Part shown: positions 43,801 through 53,998 of the stretch, piece by piece
Layout: each line of letters begins with the position of its first letter
Position numbering within the stretch: position 1 is the stretch's first letter
Assembly: GCA_033296885.1 (NCBI GenBank)
Contig: MU864031.1
Location: 1-64,000 of the forward strand
DNA from: Triangularia verruculosa
Taxonomy: Eukaryota; Ascomycota; Sordariomycetes; Sordariales; Podosporaceae
Length of the DNA: 64,000 nucleotides
Reading direction: 5' to 3'
Made by a program: the position numbers and the translations under genes
Notes under the pieces: generated by a model
What the model was told of the DNA's origin: nothing
What the model saw: only the letters and a program-made list of their open reading frames with translations
Databases searched by the model: none

Positions 43801-46800
43801 GAGCCACAGCACGCCGCAGCCGCGGTCGCGCGCCTGCCGCACCAGCTCCTGGAAGGAGGCAAGCCGGCGCGGTGTGAGGTTGTGGAAGAAGGGTTCGGCG
43901 AGGTCTAGTGCTACGAGAATGTCTTGGTTTTCTGGGAGGGACGGGGTGTCGAGGGTGTGCAGGTCGATTTGGTAGCCGGAGAGCTGGAGCTGGGCGCGAA
44001 GAGAGGCAATGACGGCTATGGTGGTGGTGGTAGCGGTCTCTCCCGAATGGAGCAGGGTGACTCGTTTCGGGGGTGGTGGCTGCGGTGCGGCGGGCGTGGT
44101 GATGATGTTGTTGTTGAGGTAGCCGTCGTATGCGACTGCTTCTGCGCCGGCGAAGCCTGCCGCGCGCAGCTCTGTGTCCCAGCGGGCGCTGTCCATGTAC
44201 GGCTCGGGGAACCGCAAATCGGCGCCACCGAGCCACCAGCCCGGCAGGACGCCCATGACGAAGTTGATCCATTTGGTTTCTGCAAGCCGAGTATTTAGTG
44301 ACTGATGCCATCACGTCTAGGAACATGTGGTTACTTACCTGGAGAAAGTTCCTGCAGGAACAGCCTCCCCCGAGGGTGGACGAGCTTGCGGACGTTGGAC
44401 AGGGTCTCGTGGATGTTTGGTGTTGCGTGCATGACCTAGCGATGGCATCGATATTAGCACTCCCTCTTCCACCACCATCACTGTGGCTGTGGTCTGTCAC
44501 TTACATTGCAGGCGATAATAAGGTCGAAGCTCTCGGGATCGAAACCCTGTTCCAGGGGGTCCTTGGATATATCCAGCACGGCATACTGGAGGCCCTCATA
44601 CTCCTTGAAGCGTTCCTTGGCCGCGGGGAAGAAGCCCGGGGACACATCAGTGTAGGTGTACGACAGGTACATGCGCTCGCCATAAGCAGACTTGAGAGCG
44701 GGCAGGACGGTCGCCGTTGTCCCACCGGTGCCCGCGCCAATCTCCAGCACCCTGAGGTTGGGCTTTCGGTGAGCCACTAGATCAAGGAACGCCGAGTACT
44801 CCGAATTCTGCATAAAATCGTACAGCTGGTGGAGGACATTGTCTTCGAGCAGGAGGGCCAGCTCGTCCGTGGTACCGCTGAAGATGGAGTCGCAGTTGCT
44901 GGCGATGCGGTAGACGGCCGTCGCCGCTGCGTGCGCCTCCGTGTCCAAGAGCTGGGCGTACAGCGTGTCGACCGTCTCTTGGCGGCGAGCCGGGGACATG
45001 TCGACATCGCTTTGCTGAGAAGACAAGCATCCGTAGCGGCCACCCAAGATGTCAACGCAAAGGCCGTCTAGCCATTGTCGAAAGTGCGCGAGATGGGGCC
45101 TGGACGGTTCGACGACCCGCAGCCGCTCGGCGGCGTCAAGCATGCACAGCGCCGAGAACCTGTCGAGTAGTTTGTGGACGTCATGCCGGTCCTTTGCCGG
45201 GCGGATGAGGGTGGTGATGTCCATCAAGTTGACGTCTTCCTTCCACTCGAGCTCGACAGCCGCGTGGGGGTCTTGTCCGCCGTCGCCCTCGGCGTCGCTG
45301 ATGACGGACACCTGCATGCCCTTCACCGAGATGACTACCTTGCCGTCTGACACGGCAACAGCATCTGCAATGCGCGCATTCTTGCGCTCCTCGGTGATGC
45401 GGACCTCCATGGCCATGTCTGGTGTTGCCGGGGGTCCAATGTACATCTCGTCAATGTACGTGGGGATGGCCACCCGGTCAAACCGCCTGGTCAGGCCGTT
45501 GGTCAATGCCGGGGCTATTGCTTGTGGCACAAGATCCAGCGTCACGGGGTGGATGGCGTAGAGCGACTCTCCGTCGCGGATATCGTTTGTCATGTGCGTC
45601 AGCAGCGTTGGCTCTACGGGGTTGGCAGTGATGTCCCTAAGTCCGAGGAACCGGGGCCCGTACTCGAGCCCAAGCGAACGCAGCTTGCGGTACCAGGCCT
45701 TTCGCGAAACCACGCGCGGCAACGGCGCCAGATCGGGGGCCTCGTGCGGGAACTCGGAGCCTGCCGAGACCTGCCCGAAGGCGTGCTTCAGCCAGCTGCC
45801 GTTCTGATAGCTGGAGATGGTAAAGTTGTACCAGACCGAGTCGGCCGAGTTGGTCAGCGGCACGCGCTGGAGCTGTGTGATGGTTTCCGTCGCGGTTTCT
45901 TGGACTAGGATCATGGCCGCCTTGATGTGCACACGCCGAACCGTAAAGTCGGTGGCGCCCGTGAGCTGCCGCACAGCCTCGCCCGCCATGGTGACGTAGC
46001 CCACGCCGGGGAAGACGATGTCGCCAGCGACTTCATGCTCCTTGATCCAGGGCACCGACTCAAGCCGCAGCAGGTTCCGCCAGGCCGGGCTGGAATCGGT
46101 GCTTTCCAGAATCCGGGAGCCCAGCACATCATGGTGCGGGAACTTCCGGTGGCGCCACTCTCGTGCCAGGCGGCTCTCGTACCACATGGGCTCTTCGTAG
46201 TGCCAGGGGTACAGCGGCAGGTCCACGAGGAATTTACCTTCACCGACAACCGGGGCGAGATGTAGGGGCTGGTTGGCGGACCACAGGTGGCCAACTGCAT
46301 GGAGCAGGTCAGAGTGGGAGTTATTCCCGCGTGTCAGGATGTTCATGTACTCGTCGGTGGACTTGGCGGATTTGAGTATCTGGCGCAGTGGACCGGCCAG
46401 CGCCGAGTGCGGCCCGATCTCGACAAACGTCTTGCGCCCCGGCTCCCGCAGGATCTGGCTGACGGCGGTGGAGAAACGAACGGGCGAGACCAAGTTGTTG
46501 ACCCAATACTCTGGCCCCAGCTCCCTGCCGCTCTTTACTGTTTTACAGGAGACAGTGGAGTAAAACGGTATGTTGGGGTCGTTTGCGTTGATCATGTTGC
46601 TGAGGAGCTCTTCATAGAGCGGTGCCACTTGTCGCATGTGATCTGTTCATGTCATTAGCAAACGTGAAGGTGCCCCGAGAGGCTGGTTTGTGCTGGTGTA
46701 TGCACAAAGAGAACCAGGCGAGGGGGGAACGAGGGATTACTCACGAGAATGATATGCCCGGTCAACCTGCAATGCCCGAACCAAGATGTCCGGGTTCGCC

Positions 46801-49484
46801 TCTTTGATATTCTGCATGACCCCTTCCAGCGCGTCTTTATCTCCAGTGAGGGTTGTGCTCTCAGGGCTGTTCTCGCAGCCGATCAGGACGCCGCTGCTGA
46901 GATACGGCTCGACCTCCTTGCGCCCGAGGCCCACGGCAGCCATGCCGCCTGGCTTTTTTGTCGAATCTACCGAGAGCATGACCTTGCCTCGGTAGTACGC
47001 AATTGCGATACCTTCGTTCGCCGTTATGGCGCCGCTGGCATACGCCGCGGCAATCTCACCGCTCGAGTGGCCGACCACAGCGCCTGGCGTGACATTGTAA
47101 CTCGTCAAAAGGTCCACGAGCGCCATCTGGATAGCGGTGCAGCAGGGCTGTGACAGTTCAGCTGAGGAAATGCGGCTGCGGCTCTTGGGAGCCTGAATCT
47201 CGTCTATGCAGCGTGTTAGTACTTGGGAACTTGGGACTCGGGGTACAACTTAGTCATGACTTGCCAATCAAACTCCACTGCGGGCCGTCGGGAAGTGTTT
47301 GCAAGAACTTGTCCATGTCTCGGAGGCTCTGTCTGAATTCGGGGACATTCTTGATCAGCGCCATGCCCATCTGCGCCCACTGTGCCCCCTGCCCGCTAAA
47401 GACGAAGACGAGCCTCGACGGCTCGCGAGAAGCCGGGCGGGGCGAGACAACTGGCGTCCAGTCGTCCAGTCCATCTGTTACGCAGAATGCCCGGTAGCTC
47501 AGGGCGTCGCGCTTTAGGGCCAGCGAGAAGCTCATGTCGCGCAGCTGTGACGGGTGAGAGAGGTGGTAGGCTTGATGCTGTGACACCATCGACTGGAGCG
47601 CTTTGGGGTGTTTGGCGGAGAAGAGAAGCAGGCGCAAGCCGGGGTCGGCATCGAAGGCCTCGACATCGCCTTTGTGTGCCGTCGCATTTGCAGCTCCGAA
47701 CGAGGAAGCGGACGAGAGTAGGACCTGATTGGATAAAGATACAGGTGAGTGTCTGAGTTGCAGCGTGCATTTTATGCATTGTTTCTTACATGAGCGTTAG
47801 AGCCCCCTATTCCGAAACTGTTGACTCCAACAACATGGTCTCGGTCCTTGGGCCAGGGCCGGGGCTCAGTCGGGACTGTGAGCTTGCACTCCTTGAACGG
47901 AACTGCAACATACATGTTTAGAAAGAAGCGGTTTGGACGGTTGGGGCGCTGGTGTCTTACTTTTGGGATTTGGCGTGGTGAAGTTGAGATTGGGCGGAAT
48001 CGTCTCGTTCTCCAGAGCCAACGTCATCTTGATCAGACTCGAAAGACCCGAGGCTCCCTCGCTATGCCCCAGGTTTGTTTTCACCTGCCTCAATCAGATT
48101 CTGCCAGGCACAGCTATCAAAATGCGGGGATTTACTCACCGATCCAATGTATATTCCGTAATCTCCAAAGATGTTGGCCACCGCGAGTGTCTCAATGGGG
48201 TCCCCGACCTAGATGTTGAACGGCGGAATAAGCATCATATCACACCAATATCACACTCGCATGGATACACGTACAGCAGTTCCGGTTCCGTGACACTCAA
48301 TCATAGCTGTCTTAGAAAAGTCGGAAATGCCCGCCAGCTGGTGGCCGCGCCGGATGAGAGCCTCATGAGCAGCCGTGTTCGGAGCCGTGAGCGTCGAGGA
48401 TTTGCCGCCGGCATTGACAGCAGTCGACCGGACCACGGACCGAATCGGATCGCCATCTCGGATGGCATCGCTGAGCTTCTTGACGTAGATGGCCGAGACG
48501 GCCTCGCCGCGGGCGTAGCCGTCGGCGTCTGCATCAAATGTCTTGCAGAGAGCACTCGGAGACATGACGCCCTGCTCTTGCATGGTGATGGTCGTCCGCG
48601 GCGAGCAGATGACGTTGGCGCATGCCACGATGGCCGACTCGCACTCTCCGGAGAAAATGGCGTGGCAGGCGTCATGGAGTGCCGTCAGCGACGACGAGCA
48701 GGCTGTCCTGATGGTGACACTATAGAGGAATTAGTCACCTCGCTCACCCCCAACGAAGCAGTTGTGTTGTGACAACTTGCCTTGGGCCCATGAAGCCGAA
48801 CTCGTAGTGGATACGATTCGCCGACATGTAGTCGCCGTACCCCGTCAAGCGGTACATGTGGTAGTGCTGAGGATCGCGGCCGTCGAGTTCCAGCCAGTCG
48901 CCTTCAAAAGTGCCGAGGTACACGCCGACCTTCTTCCCTCGGAGCTGGTCGGGTTTCTGACCAGCGTTCTGTAGGCACTCGTAGACGACTTCGAGCGTCA
49001 GTCGCTGCTGCGGGTCCATGGCCTCGATTTCTTTCTTGGTCATGGACCAGAACGAGGAGTCCATGTTGGCCAGGTTGACGTTGTCGAGGAAATAGCCGAA
49101 CTTGCTGGCTGTGTGCCCAATCTTGCCTGGGCCGTACCAGCCCTCGGCGTTGTATCGGTCCTCTGGAACCTCACACCGCCCGCTGCGTCCGTTGTAGAGC
49201 ATGTCCCAGAAGCCTGCAGCATCGGTGATGCCGCCTGGGAGTCGCATGCCCATGCCACAGATGGCGATAGGCTCGACCGGCGGTTGGGTTTGGGTTTTGC
49301 TGCCATTGGGGAGACCACTCCCATTCGAGAGACCGTTGCCATTGGGATGGCCGTTCACCGAGTCTCCGTTTGTGGTCCTTTCAGACGTCGGATGGTGGTC
49401 CCCATTCACAATGCCAGTGCCATTGGTTCGGCCATTCCGTCCTTCCTGAGACACGGGTTGATCTTCAAACCTCAGGTCGGCCAT
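40851..49484 (-). CDS. Highly reducing type I polyketide synthase (KS-AT-DH-MT-ER-KR-ACP)
   Basis: Fifteen exons give about 2548 residues with consistent phases: 49484-48781, 48719-48275, 48208-48140, 48084-47961, 47902-47790, 47724-47265, 47203-46745, 46642-44505, 44435-44339, 44279-43354, 43215-42922, 42861-42787, 42717-42377, 42312-41835, 41774-40851. Introns 1 and 6 have GC donors (gcaagt). KS spans about residues 71-500 with TACSSS (Cys about 238), ECHGTGTA and VKTNLGH. AT has GHSSG at about 685. DH has the catalytic His in [13 protein letters not shown] (about 1000). C-MeT has [11 protein letters not shown] (about 1414). ER starts at VGLNFKD (1845) with [13 protein letters not shown] has LVGGLGGLG and [18 protein letters not shown] has GIDSL (about 2500). 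It stops after ACP with no TE or reductase, so another enzyme must release or accept the chain. The N-terminus is a 70-residue Gly/Asn-rich tail. All catalytic motifs look intact. Confidence 0.95.
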
Positions 49485-49807
49485 GGCTCCTGTGGAAAGC
49501 ACCGAGAAGCGAAGGTATGGCGACGAGTGCTAAGTAACTGCTAGGCTGTGTAGTAGTAAGGCAAGAGTTACAAAGCTTCGACGAATGTGCAAGGTACGGA
49601 ACGCTAAACAAAAGAGTCAAGTAAGCAGCAGCCTACAGTCTCCCGTCTACATACCAGACATGGCATTAATATCAATAGCCTTATAGTGGCATCCGTCGTC
49701 TCGGGATGTCTCCTTTGGTCTGTTCCCCTAATCCGGCTTCCGAACCCAGCGAGGCCGGATGTCACGCTTGCACGTGGCATATTCATCTTGGTGCACCCGG
49801 CAATCCT

Positions 49808-49820
49808 CCGTAGACTTCGG
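49808..49820. promoter_or_regulatory. CCG-N7-CGG site 1
   Basis: ccgtagacttcgg: inverted CCG/CGG triplets with a 7-nt spacer, the kind of site bound by Zn2Cys6 dimers. Binding by the regulator at 39147 is inference. Confidence 0.4.
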
Positions 49821-49944
49821 TAAGCCCATCGGCGTCGAAAGGACGCTTCATGGTTCTGACGCAGCACGCCGCAGACACGCGTCGGGAATCCGCAAACCGC
49901 AACCCGCAGCCAACAGACCGATAAGTCGGATCACCGATACGGCA

Positions 49945-49957
49945 CCGACTTTGTCGG
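49945..49957. promoter_or_regulatory. CCG-N7-CGG site 2
   Basis: ccgactttgtcgg: a 5-bp inverted repeat (CCGAC/GTCGG) with the same CCG-N7-CGG spacing as the site 137 bp away. Confidence 0.45.
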
Positions 49958-50246
49958 ATTGTTGCCTGTTCGGCTGTTCCACTCAGCACCGAAACAGCCA
50001 GTCTGCCGGGCGTGATGGTGTGCTGGCTCCTCCGGACGGACGGGATTCCTGGGCATCACAGCGGCCATTCTGTTAGTGGTCCAACGCCAGCAGACTCAGT
50101 TGCGAAGTGCTTGCCTAATACTGCTAATGACCTGCAGGTATTTGCACTCATAACTGTCCCTAAAGAAGATACGCCTCCCAAGCTACCAACATCAACATCT
50201 CTAACGCGCCTCGTCAATTCCATCGCACTCCACAGACAGTCTCGGC

Positions 50247-51595
50247 ATGGCAGTGATGGCACCTCAGATGGGTGAAAAGAGTGAAACGAATGGGGCCAAC
50301 GGCACTCATGCCACGCCGCCAATGCCAGGACTTTGGATCACGGGGATTGCCTCCCAATATCCTCCATATCTCCTAGGGCCAGAGAAGTTGGATGAGTTTG
50401 CGAAGAGGTTCTTTGACGTGGAGAAGCCAGGGTAAGTGGTGCAGGTCGAATCCATTCCCCGCTTGACTCTGTCGCTTCTGAGCAGTGCTGACATGCTGTG
50501 GTTGGCAATAGTTTGAAAAAGCTCCTCCAGATCAACAAAACAAGTGGCATCGACACGCGCGCCTCCATCGGGGACTACCAAACCGGTTTCGCCAGCCGCC
50601 CGGAGGCCCCAACCCTTGCCGATCTGGACAAATTCTACCGCCGGGCAGGCGTCGACCTCGCCGCGCAGGCATGCCGCAAGGCGCTGAAAGAATGGGGCGG
50701 CCGGCCCTGCGACATCACGCACACCATCGCCGTGACCTGCACGAACCAGGGCAACCCGGGCTACGACCTTCTAGTGGCGCGCCGCCTGGGCCTGCCGCAC
50801 ACGGTCGACCGCATGCTGCTGCACGGCGTGGGCTGCGCCGGCGGGCTGGCCATCATGCGCGCGGCGGCCCAGGTCGCCAGCGGCGCCGCGTCCCGGGGCA
50901 AGCCGGCGCGTGTGCTGGCCTTCGCGTGTGAGCTGTGCACGCCCAACGTGCGGCACGACCTGGCCGAGGCCGCGGCTTGCGCAGACCCGGCCGACGTGAG
51001 CATCGCGGGCGTGTTGTTTGCCGATGGCGCCGCCGCGTTTGTGCTTTGCAACGACGCCGGGCTGCTGTTACCGCAGGACGACGCCGGTGACGACGACGGC
51101 GGCAGGGACTCGGGTCGGGCTGAGCCGCTATTCCAGCTGCTCGAGTGGGACAACGCGACTATCCCGGACACGATGCAGCACATGGCCTTCTACGCCGAAG
51201 GCACCGGGTTCCGTACTGTGTTGACCCGTGATGTGCCCTCATTTACCAAGACGGCCATCGGGCCCATGTTCAGGGACCTGCTGCCGGGGTTTCGGGAGAA
51301 GACGGGGCTGAAGAGTCTCGATGTGGCCGACTTCGACTGGGCTCTGCACCCGGGCGGAGAGGCCATCATCCAAGGGGCGCAGGAGATGCTGGATTTGACA
51401 AGCGAACAGCTGCGGGCTACTCGGGAGATATACAGGACGCGGGGCAACTCATCCAGTCCAACTGTATTGGCAGTGCTGGACCTGCTGCGGAAGATGGGCC
51501 GCGGCAAGGATCATGTTGTTGCGACATCTTTTGGCCCTGGCTTGGCTATTGAAATGTCTTTACTCAAACGGTGCCGGGCGGGCGACGGTGTTTGA
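50247..51595 (+). CDS. Type III polyketide synthase (chalcone synthase-like)
   Basis: Two exons, 50247-50431 and 50512-51595 (donor gtaagt, acceptor aatag, 80-nt intron), give 422 residues, a usual fungal type III PKS length. The catalytic triad is Cys170 in LHGVGCAGGL, His341 in WALHPGGE and Asn374 in RGNSSSPTV. The C-terminal FGPGLAIEM motif of the CoA/malonyl tunnel region is present. Fungal enzymes of this family condense an acyl starter with malonyl-CoA to make alkylresorcinols or alkylpyrones. It is divergent from the HR-PKS with a shared promoter, so the HR-PKS chain is the likely starter (inference, with precedent in the soppiline pathway). Cytosolic. Codon use is GC-rich, like the rest of the cluster. 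Confidence 0.95.
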
Positions 51596-52125
51596 ATGAT
51601 ATGGACATACTTGCGAGCACTAGTTATCTACCCAGCAATTGTGTGTAGGAGGAATCAAGACCGACTTACACGCTTGCAGTCCGTACTACTCAGTGTCACT
51701 TGTATCCGGCCCGGTTACCAAATGAAATCGCTACCTGGTAGTTACTTGAAATACCACCATTAGTAGGTAGTCACTCTTAGTACCATTCGACACCTAATAC
51801 GTCACGTTCTGCTTTAAAACGAAGCCAAACGTGTCATGGGTTGACGACAGTGACCAATCGATCGCCGAGTCAACGAATGAGGAAGGTATTCTGCAGAGTC
51901 TGATCTACATGCTTCAGGTCTTTTTGTTGAGGACTTAGGGTTGGGGCTAGGGTTAGGGTTCGGGTCTTTTTGTTGAGGACCAACATCATCCAAGGCCGGT
52001 AATTAAGAATAGCTCCAACAAACAAAAACATCCACTGCACACACACTCATAGACTCGCGATTATTCCCTTACACATCCATCAGCCATCAACCGTCAACCA
52101 TCCCAGCCGGCGTGCCACAACAGCC
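51596..52125. promoter_or_regulatory. Intergenic region with a telomere-like insert
   Basis: 3' flank of the type III PKS and promoter of the hydrolase gene. Holds the interstitial telomere-like repeat described separately; otherwise no coding signal. Confidence 0.5.
51917..51980 (+). repeat. Interstitial telomere-like repeat flanked by 18-bp direct repeats
   Basis: ggtctttttgttgaggac occurs at 51917-51934 and exactly again at 51963-51980. Between them, 51935-51962 reads as imperfect ttaggg units (ttaggg, ttgggg, ctaggg, ttaggg, ttcg). Target-site-like duplication around a telomeric insert fits a break repaired with telomeric sequence. Confidence 0.8.
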
Positions 52126-53118
52126 ATGACACTCCCGCACACGGAGGGCGACGACGGCAGCCCAGAGGGACCACTGCCAGCACCTCCAACTCCGTTGGTG
52201 CCTCTGGGCAACAACATTTTCCTGTTTGAACCCAGTGTCCCGTCAGCGGCACACGACAAGATCAGTGGCAGTGGCAGCGCCAGCGGATGCCCGCCGCCGT
52301 CCCTGATCATTCTCTGCACGTGGCTTGGGGGCGCGACCACGCCACGGGTCGCCAAATACGTCGAGGGCTACCGGAAAGCATTTCCCGATGCGACCCTTGT
52401 CTTGGTCCGTACAGTCTTTGCCGATATCTCGGCTCGCTCGTTTGCGGCCGTCCGTTCTCGGCTGCGGCCAGCCCGAGACGCCATCATCAAGGCGTTGCAG
52501 CCGCCGCCGACGACAACTCGGACTACCGAGTCCGGCACCACCAATCCTGTCATTCCTCAGGCCCTGCTCCACATGTTTTCCCACGGCGGCTGCAATACGG
52601 CCATACAACTGGCCCTGTCCATATCCGAGGTGGCCGGCACGCTTCTGTGCGACCACCTGCGCCAGATTGTCTTCGACTGCTGCCCGGGCGACACTTCATT
52701 CGCCAAGGCCTTCAATGCGGCGACTTTGTCACTGCCCGCTACCAGCTCGGCCCCCATCCGAGCGCTCGGCACGGCTGCCGTATTCGCGGCTGTGGCCACC
52801 ATCACGGCGCTGCAAAAGGCCGGCTTCATGTCCTCAGTCAACGATATGCGGCGTGAGCTGAACAAGCCAACCCTGTTCGGCACCGCCGCCCGTCGGCTCT
52901 ATCTCTTCTCCCGTGCTGACCGCATGGTGGGACCCGCTGACGTCCAATCCCATGCCCAGCTCGCGCGAGAAGCTGGATGTGAGGTTGGGCTTGTGCTCTT
53001 CCGAGAGGCACCCCACTGTGCACTCGTCACCGAGGACGCTACCAAATATTGGCGTGCCATCCAAGGCTGCTGGATGGGGGAGTCTCTGCCGCAACTAAAT
53101 GGCGAGTCAAAGCTGTGA
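52126..53118 (+). CDS. DUF829/TMEM53-like alpha/beta hydrolase
   Basis: A single exon of 330 codons. The beginning LIILCTWLGGATTPRVAKYV and the nucleophile elbow HMFSHGGCNT (Ser152) are typical of DUF829 (TMEM53) proteins. The acid Asp265 lies in YLFSRADRMV and the His297 in EAPHCAL, completing a catalytic triad. There is no clear signal peptide. It sits between the type III PKS and the other cluster genes in the same direction as the type III PKS. The HR-PKS has no release domain, so a thioester hydrolase or acyl-transfer role in unloading the chain is plausible. An esterase acting on the final product is the alternative. Substrate unknown. Confidence 0.8.
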   Translation: MTLPHTEGDDGSPEGPLPAPPTPLVPLGNNIFLFEPSVPSAAHDKISGSGSASGCPPPSLIILCTWLGGATTPRVAKYVEGYRKAFPDATLVLVRTVFADISARSFAAVRSRLRPARDAIIKALQPPPTTTRTTESGTTNPVIPQALLHMFSHGGCNTAIQLALSISEVAGTLLCDHLRQIVFDCCPGDTSFAKAFNAATLSLPATSSAPIRALGTAAVFAAVATITALQKAGFMSSVNDMRRELNKPTLFGTAARRLYLFSRADRMVGPADVQSHAQLAREAGCEVGLVLFREAPHCALVTEDATKYWRAIQGCWMGESLPQLNGESKL

Positions 53119-53237
53119 AGGGAGACTAGACTGTCTTGTGTCTCTTATGTCCGGTTCGCCTGCACCCTCAATATCCGGTCCTGGCAACCCGCACCACTGC
53201 TGTCCCACCCTTCCAACCCCCGTCCTGCCCAGACGCC

Positions 53238-53654
53238 ATGGCCTCCCAAACCCTTCCATTCGTCTTCCATCTTCTCATCGAGACAGCCGCAGCCGCGTCC
53301 TTCATCTTCCGGCCGGAACAACAACTGCCCGACTGCTCCGCGGCTGCGAAGCTGATTTTGCGCCAGTACGGCGGGCTTCTCCTCTCAACAAACCTCGTCT
53401 GTCTGGTCGCCATCTTCCACCACCAGCCACCCTCTTGCGGCACGGGCGCCACGAGACTTCTCGCTGCGGCTCTAGGCACTTATCACGCCTGGCCCATCCA
53501 TCGTGCTCTCGCGCGTCTACAATACAAGGTACAAGGCGACAGCGAAGGACAAGGCGCCGCGTTGGGAGGGCCGGCTGTGCATTTGGTGTTGCACTCGCTG
53601 TGTCTTGCCGCTTTCCTCGCGGTGGCAGTCTTTGGAGACGACAAGGGGGCTTGA
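53238..53654 (+). CDS. Small membrane protein with four hydrophobic segments
   Basis: A 138-residue protein from ATG 53238 (gccatgg), only 119 bp after the hydrolase stop and on the same strand. The frame is open further upstream, but the Kozak-like context favours this start. Hydrophobic segments lie near residues 6-24, 45-60, 70-83 and 115-133, consistent with four membrane helices. I have seen similar small four-helix proteins in fungal secondary metabolite clusters, but I know no established function. It could be a membrane anchor, a small cyclase-like protein or a carrier. No catalytic motif is evident. Confidence 0.6.
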   Translation: MASQTLPFVFHLLIETAAAASFIFRPEQQLPDCSAAAKLILRQYGGLLLSTNLVCLVAIFHHQPPSCGTGATRLLAAALGTYHAWPIHRALARLQYKVQGDSEGQGAALGGPAVHLVLHSLCLAAFLAVAVFGDDKGA

Positions 53655-53746
53655 AGGACTGACCGGTTGTCGGTGATGCTTGGCCTGCCGGCCCAAGTAC
53701 TTAGCCTGGGGCGACTCTCCATCTCTTTGCACTGCACTTGGCCCTG

Positions 53747-53814
53747 CAGATAAGAGTTGCGAATGTAACTTGAGCATAATCAGATAAGAGCTGCGAATGT
53801 AACTTGAGCATAAT
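53747..53814. repeat. 34-bp tandem duplication
   Basis: Unit cagataagagttgcgaatg followed by taacttgagcataat, at 53747-53780 and 53781-53814, with one mismatch (t/c). Lies between the convergent 3' ends of the membrane protein and P450 genes. Confidence 0.9.
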
Positions 53815-53998
53815 CACAGATAATTGAATGTATCTAAGCCCTTTCGATTATCATCACCGTGCATGGCCGTTCGTTATGGAGGTCCGCCAGCAAATGTCCC
53901 TCCTAATACACTCCATTCTGTTCTAAGCAGTAGTCTGGCTAATGCTGGCCTTGTTAAGCTGCATCAACTACACTTCTGCTGGCTACGAGACTACCTAA

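Larger units (their letters stand above)
49485..50246. promoter_or_regulatory. Divergent promoter of HR-PKS and type III PKS
   Basis: A 762-bp interval shared by both synthase genes, which favours co-regulation. It contains two CCG-N7-CGG inverted sites and further single CGG/CCG words. No ORF of interest. Confidence 0.7.

Noticed and set aside
40830..49544. Long plus-strand ORFs across the HR-PKS
   Set aside because: They are shadows of the GC-rich PKS exons on the minus strand, with no domains or splice structure of their own.
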